Source: Verrucomicrobiales bacterium (lineage in GTDB: Bacteria > Verrucomicrobiota > Verrucomicrobiia > Limisphaerales > UBA9464). From it: 8,532 bases of DNA. This document shows, piece by piece, positions 6,475-8,532 of this stretch; position 1 is the stretch's first letter; each line of letters starts with the position of its first letter. The position numbers and the translations under genes are program-made. The stretch is taken from NCBI GenBank assembly GCA_003445095.1, contig DLVS01000313.1, forward strand, positions 1-8,532, given 5' to 3'. Under the pieces are notes generated by a model. The model saw only the letters and a list, made by a program, of their open reading frames with translations. It was not told the DNA's origin and made no database searches.

Positions 6475-8532
6475 TCACCGGCGTGGTATTGGGTCCGGAG
6501 CTGTCCTGAGGTCGAGTGTGAAGGGGAAGTCCGGTAGGGCGGGTTCCGGCGGCGGTACAAAGCGGCTTTGCGTCGCCCCGTGGCGGAAGAAGCGGGAGAG
6601 ACGCCGGCTCTCGGCTTCATACGCATTCACCGGGAAGGTGACGTAGCCGCGTCCGCCAGGGTGAGCGACGTGGTAAGTACATCCACCCAAGGAACGCCCA
6701 TTCCACGTGTCATACACATCGAACACCAGCGGAGCATGAACCGCAATGGTCGGCTGCAAGCAATTCGGCGGCTGCCAAGCGCGATAGCGAACGCCGGCCA
6801 CCGACTCCGTATTTACTCCCGTGGGATTCAACGGCAGCCGACGGCCATTGCAGGTGACGGTGAATCGTTCGCCGGCCAAACCTCGCACCTTGACTTGCAT
6901 CCGTTCGAGGGAGCTATCCACGTAGCGAATCGTTCCGCCACCGCCCGGTTCTTCGCCGAGCACGTGCCACGGTTCCAAGGCCGTCCGCAACTCAACGAAC
7001 AAATCACGTTGAGCGAAATCCCCCACGCGCGGAAAACGAAACTCGAAGTGCGGCGCGAACCATTCGAACTCGAACGGATAACCGGCGTCCCGCAAATCTT
7101 GGACAACGTCTTTGAAGTCGGTCTCGCAAAAATGGGGTAACATCCAACGATCGTGCAGGTCAGTGCCCCAACGAACTAACTCATTGGTGTACGGCTTCTG
7201 CCAGAACTTGGCCACCAAGCCGCGGAGCAGCAGGTGTTGCGCGAGACTCATCTGAGCATGCGGCGGCATCTCGAAGGCGCGCATTTCCACCAGTCCCAGC
7301 CGCCCACTGCTTGAGTCAGGTGAATACAGTTTATCAATGCAAAACTCAGACCGATGAGTGTTGCCGGTCGCGTCAATCAGTAGATTCCGGAAGAGGCGAT
7401 CCGCGAGCCAAGGCGGTGTCCACTGCCCCGCGCCGGGCAGTTGCTGAAACGCGACGTCCAGCTCGTACAGCGAATCGTGGCGAGCTTCATCGACCCGCGG
7501 CGCTTGACTCGTTGGTCCGATAAACAGGCCGCTAAAGACCCAGCTTAACGATGGATGATTCTGCCAATAAGTTAGCAACGACCGCAGCAAATCCGGCCGA
7601 CGCAAAATCGGCGAGTCAGTCGGCGTTTCGCCGCCGAGGATAATGTGATTGCCGCCGCCAGTTCCCGTATGGCGCCCATCGAGCATGAATTTCTCGGTGC
7701 CCAATCGAGTTTGACGCGCCTCTTCATAAAGAACGGTCGTTCGATGCACCAACTCCTCCCAGTTATGGCTCGGATGGAGGTTCACTTCGATCACTCCGGG
7801 ATCAGGAGTCACGGCTAGCTTGTTCAGGCGAGAATCCCGGGGAGGTGTTTCACCTTCGATGATCACGGGCACGCCCATTTCAGCAACGGACGACTCAATT
7901 GCCGCGATAAGTTCCAGATAGTTTTCGGTGGTAGAAACGGGCGGCATGAACACGTGCAAGCGCCCCTCTCGCGGTTCGACACAAATGGCAGTGCGAACGA
8001 TCCAGGGCGCGCTTTCACCAACGTTCGGTCGCCGAGTCGCGTCTTCCTCGGGCGAAAACTGTTTTCGCCATTGTTCCTCGCCCGGAGCGAGTTGTTGCGG
8101 CCGCTGGCCCGGACCAAAACCTGGCGGGATCGAGGAACTCTGGCCGGGGACGAACCGTTGGCCGGAAGCATCGGGTTTAGGAAAGGCGAACTCTCGCGGC
8201 AGTGGCGGCAGCTTTTGAGTCGGATCCGGCTGGCGAATCCAGGGGTACTCGCCTTCGGCCACCCACGGAATCGAGTCGATGGGCAAGCGCAATCCCATGG
8301 GCGAATCTCCTGGAATGAGCCAAAGCGTGTCGTCATCCCGGAGGAACCAGGCGCCCGACTGCCAACCCGAACTGAGACGCCGGATCGGCAAGGCGTAACC
8401 GACAACTTCACCCAAACCTTTCTGGAACAATCGCGCAATTCGGTCGCGTTCCTCTTTGTTCTTCAGATTAGAGGACTCCGGCTTCACGTTGGCCGGAAGA
8501 CGGCGTTCCTTCCACGTGTAGTAAAAAATGTC
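6475..8532 (-). CDS. DUF2126-family predicted amidoligase (C-terminal part of transglutaminase-type protein), 5' end outside window
   Basis: About 685 residues are visible. The frame has a GTG at 8487, but it remains open to the window edge and the upstream codons read D-I-F-Y-Y-T-W-K-E-R-R-L-P-A-N-V, which matches the conserved YYxWRERRLPxNVxP segment of DUF2126 proteins. The gene therefore starts to the right, where the family usually carries a transglutaminase-like cysteine protease domain. Counting from the GTG: GEVVGYALPIRRLSSG (26-41); a Pro/Gly/Gln-rich linker (~104-155); VIEVNLHPS (232-240); the signature GTGGGNHIILGG (275-286), like the glycine/histidine motif of glutamine-synthetase-fold ligases; SGLFIGPTSQAPRVDEARHD (319-338); VEMRAFEMPPH (400-410). 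The C-terminal ~150 residues look beta-rich, ending in a PPPEP...TLDLR tail. From memory, DUF2126 is a predicted amidoligase, often encoded with alpha-E and ATP-grasp proteins; the substrate is unknown. It converges on the DUF4132 operon and is transcribed separately. Confidence 0.92.
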   Translation of the reverse strand, partial: DIFYYTWKERRLPANVKPESSNLKNKEERDRIARLFQKGLGEVVGYALPIRRLSSGWQSGAWFLRDDDTLWLIPGDSPMGLRLPIDSIPWVAEGEYPWIRQPDPTQKLPPLPREFAFPKPDASGQRFVPGQSSSIPPGFGPGQRPQQLAPGEEQWRKQFSPEEDATRRPNVGESAPWIVRTAICVEPREGRLHVFMPPVSTTENYLELIAAIESSVAEMGVPVIIEGETPPRDSRLNKLAVTPDPGVIEVNLHPSHNWEELVHRTTVLYEEARQTRLGTEKFMLDGRHTGTGGGNHIILGGETPTDSPILRRPDLLRSLLTYWQNHPSLSWVFSGLFIGPTSQAPRVDEARHDSLYELDVAFQQLPGAGQWTPPWLADRLFRNLLIDATGNTHRSEFCIDKLYSPDSSSGRLGLVEMRAFEMPPHAQMSLAQHLLLRGLVAKFWQKPYTNELVRWGTDLHDRWMLPHFCETDFKDVVQDLRDAGYPFEFEWFAPHFEFRFPRVGDFAQRDLFVELRTALEPWHVLGEEPGGGGTIRYVDSSLERMQVKVRGLAGERFTVTCNGRRLPLNPTGVNTESVAGVRYRAWQPPNCLQPTIAVHAPLVFDVYDTWNGRSLGGCTYHVAHPGGRGYVTFPVNAYEAESRRLSRFFRHGATQSRFVPPPEPALPDFPFTLDLRTAPDPIPRR

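Noticed and set aside
6568..7140. 190-codon plus-strand frame
   Set aside because: It lies wholly antisense to well-conserved DUF2126 coding sequence and resembles no known protein.
8485..8487. GTG at 8487 as the start of the DUF2126 gene
   Set aside because: The 15 codons upstream carry the conserved ERRLPxNV segment of the family, so the real start is outside the window.
1..8532. tRNA or rRNA genes, CRISPR array, insertion sequence or phage attachment site
   Set aside because: No cloverleaf-like sequence, regularly spaced repeats, transposase frame or terminal inverted repeats were found by reading both strands.

Overview
This window looks like a chromosomal segment of a moderately GC-rich bacterium. 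A Verrucomicrobia/Planctomycetes-type host is my best guess. The reasons are the gene families (DUF4132 and DUF2126), the general lack of Shine-Dalgarno sequences before the starts, and short heptanucleotide (NNTTCCG) repeats inside a gene, which I associate from memory with Verrucomicrobia. No rRNA or other marker gene confirms this.

Layout. Positions 1-6355 hold five same-strand genes with gaps of 16-82 bases, probably one operon: (1) the C-terminal part of a DUF4132-family (MolR/YehI-like) protein, cut by the left edge; (2) a 139-residue protein that I read as a MoaD/ThiS/ubiquitin-like beta-grasp protein ending in Gly-Gly; (3) and (4) two roughly 200-residue all-helical proteins of unknown function; (5) a complete 878-residue DUF4132 protein. 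Genes 3, 4 and the N-terminus of gene 5 seem to share one helical module of about 100 residues. Genes 1 and 5 are paralogs: their last 165 residues are about 90% identical by hand count, while their N-terminal parts have diverged strongly. On the opposite strand, converging on this set, 6475-8532 is the C-terminal part of a DUF2126 (predicted amidoligase) protein of the transglutaminase-fused type, cut by the right edge. The gap 6356-6474 holds an 8-bp tandem duplication and a 9-bp inverted repeat.

How the genes may work together (inference). In E. coli, DUF4132 genes (yehI, molR) lie in a locus with a MoxR-type AAA ATPase (yehL), a vWA protein (yehP) and a SWIM zinc-finger protein (yehQ), so the core ATPase/vWA genes here may lie left of the window. 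The least expected element is the beta-grasp protein with a free C-terminal GG. It is placed like a ubiquitin-like modifier or sulfur carrier between two DUF4132 paralogs, with no E1, E2 or JAB gene in view. It is the best candidate for an undescribed component.
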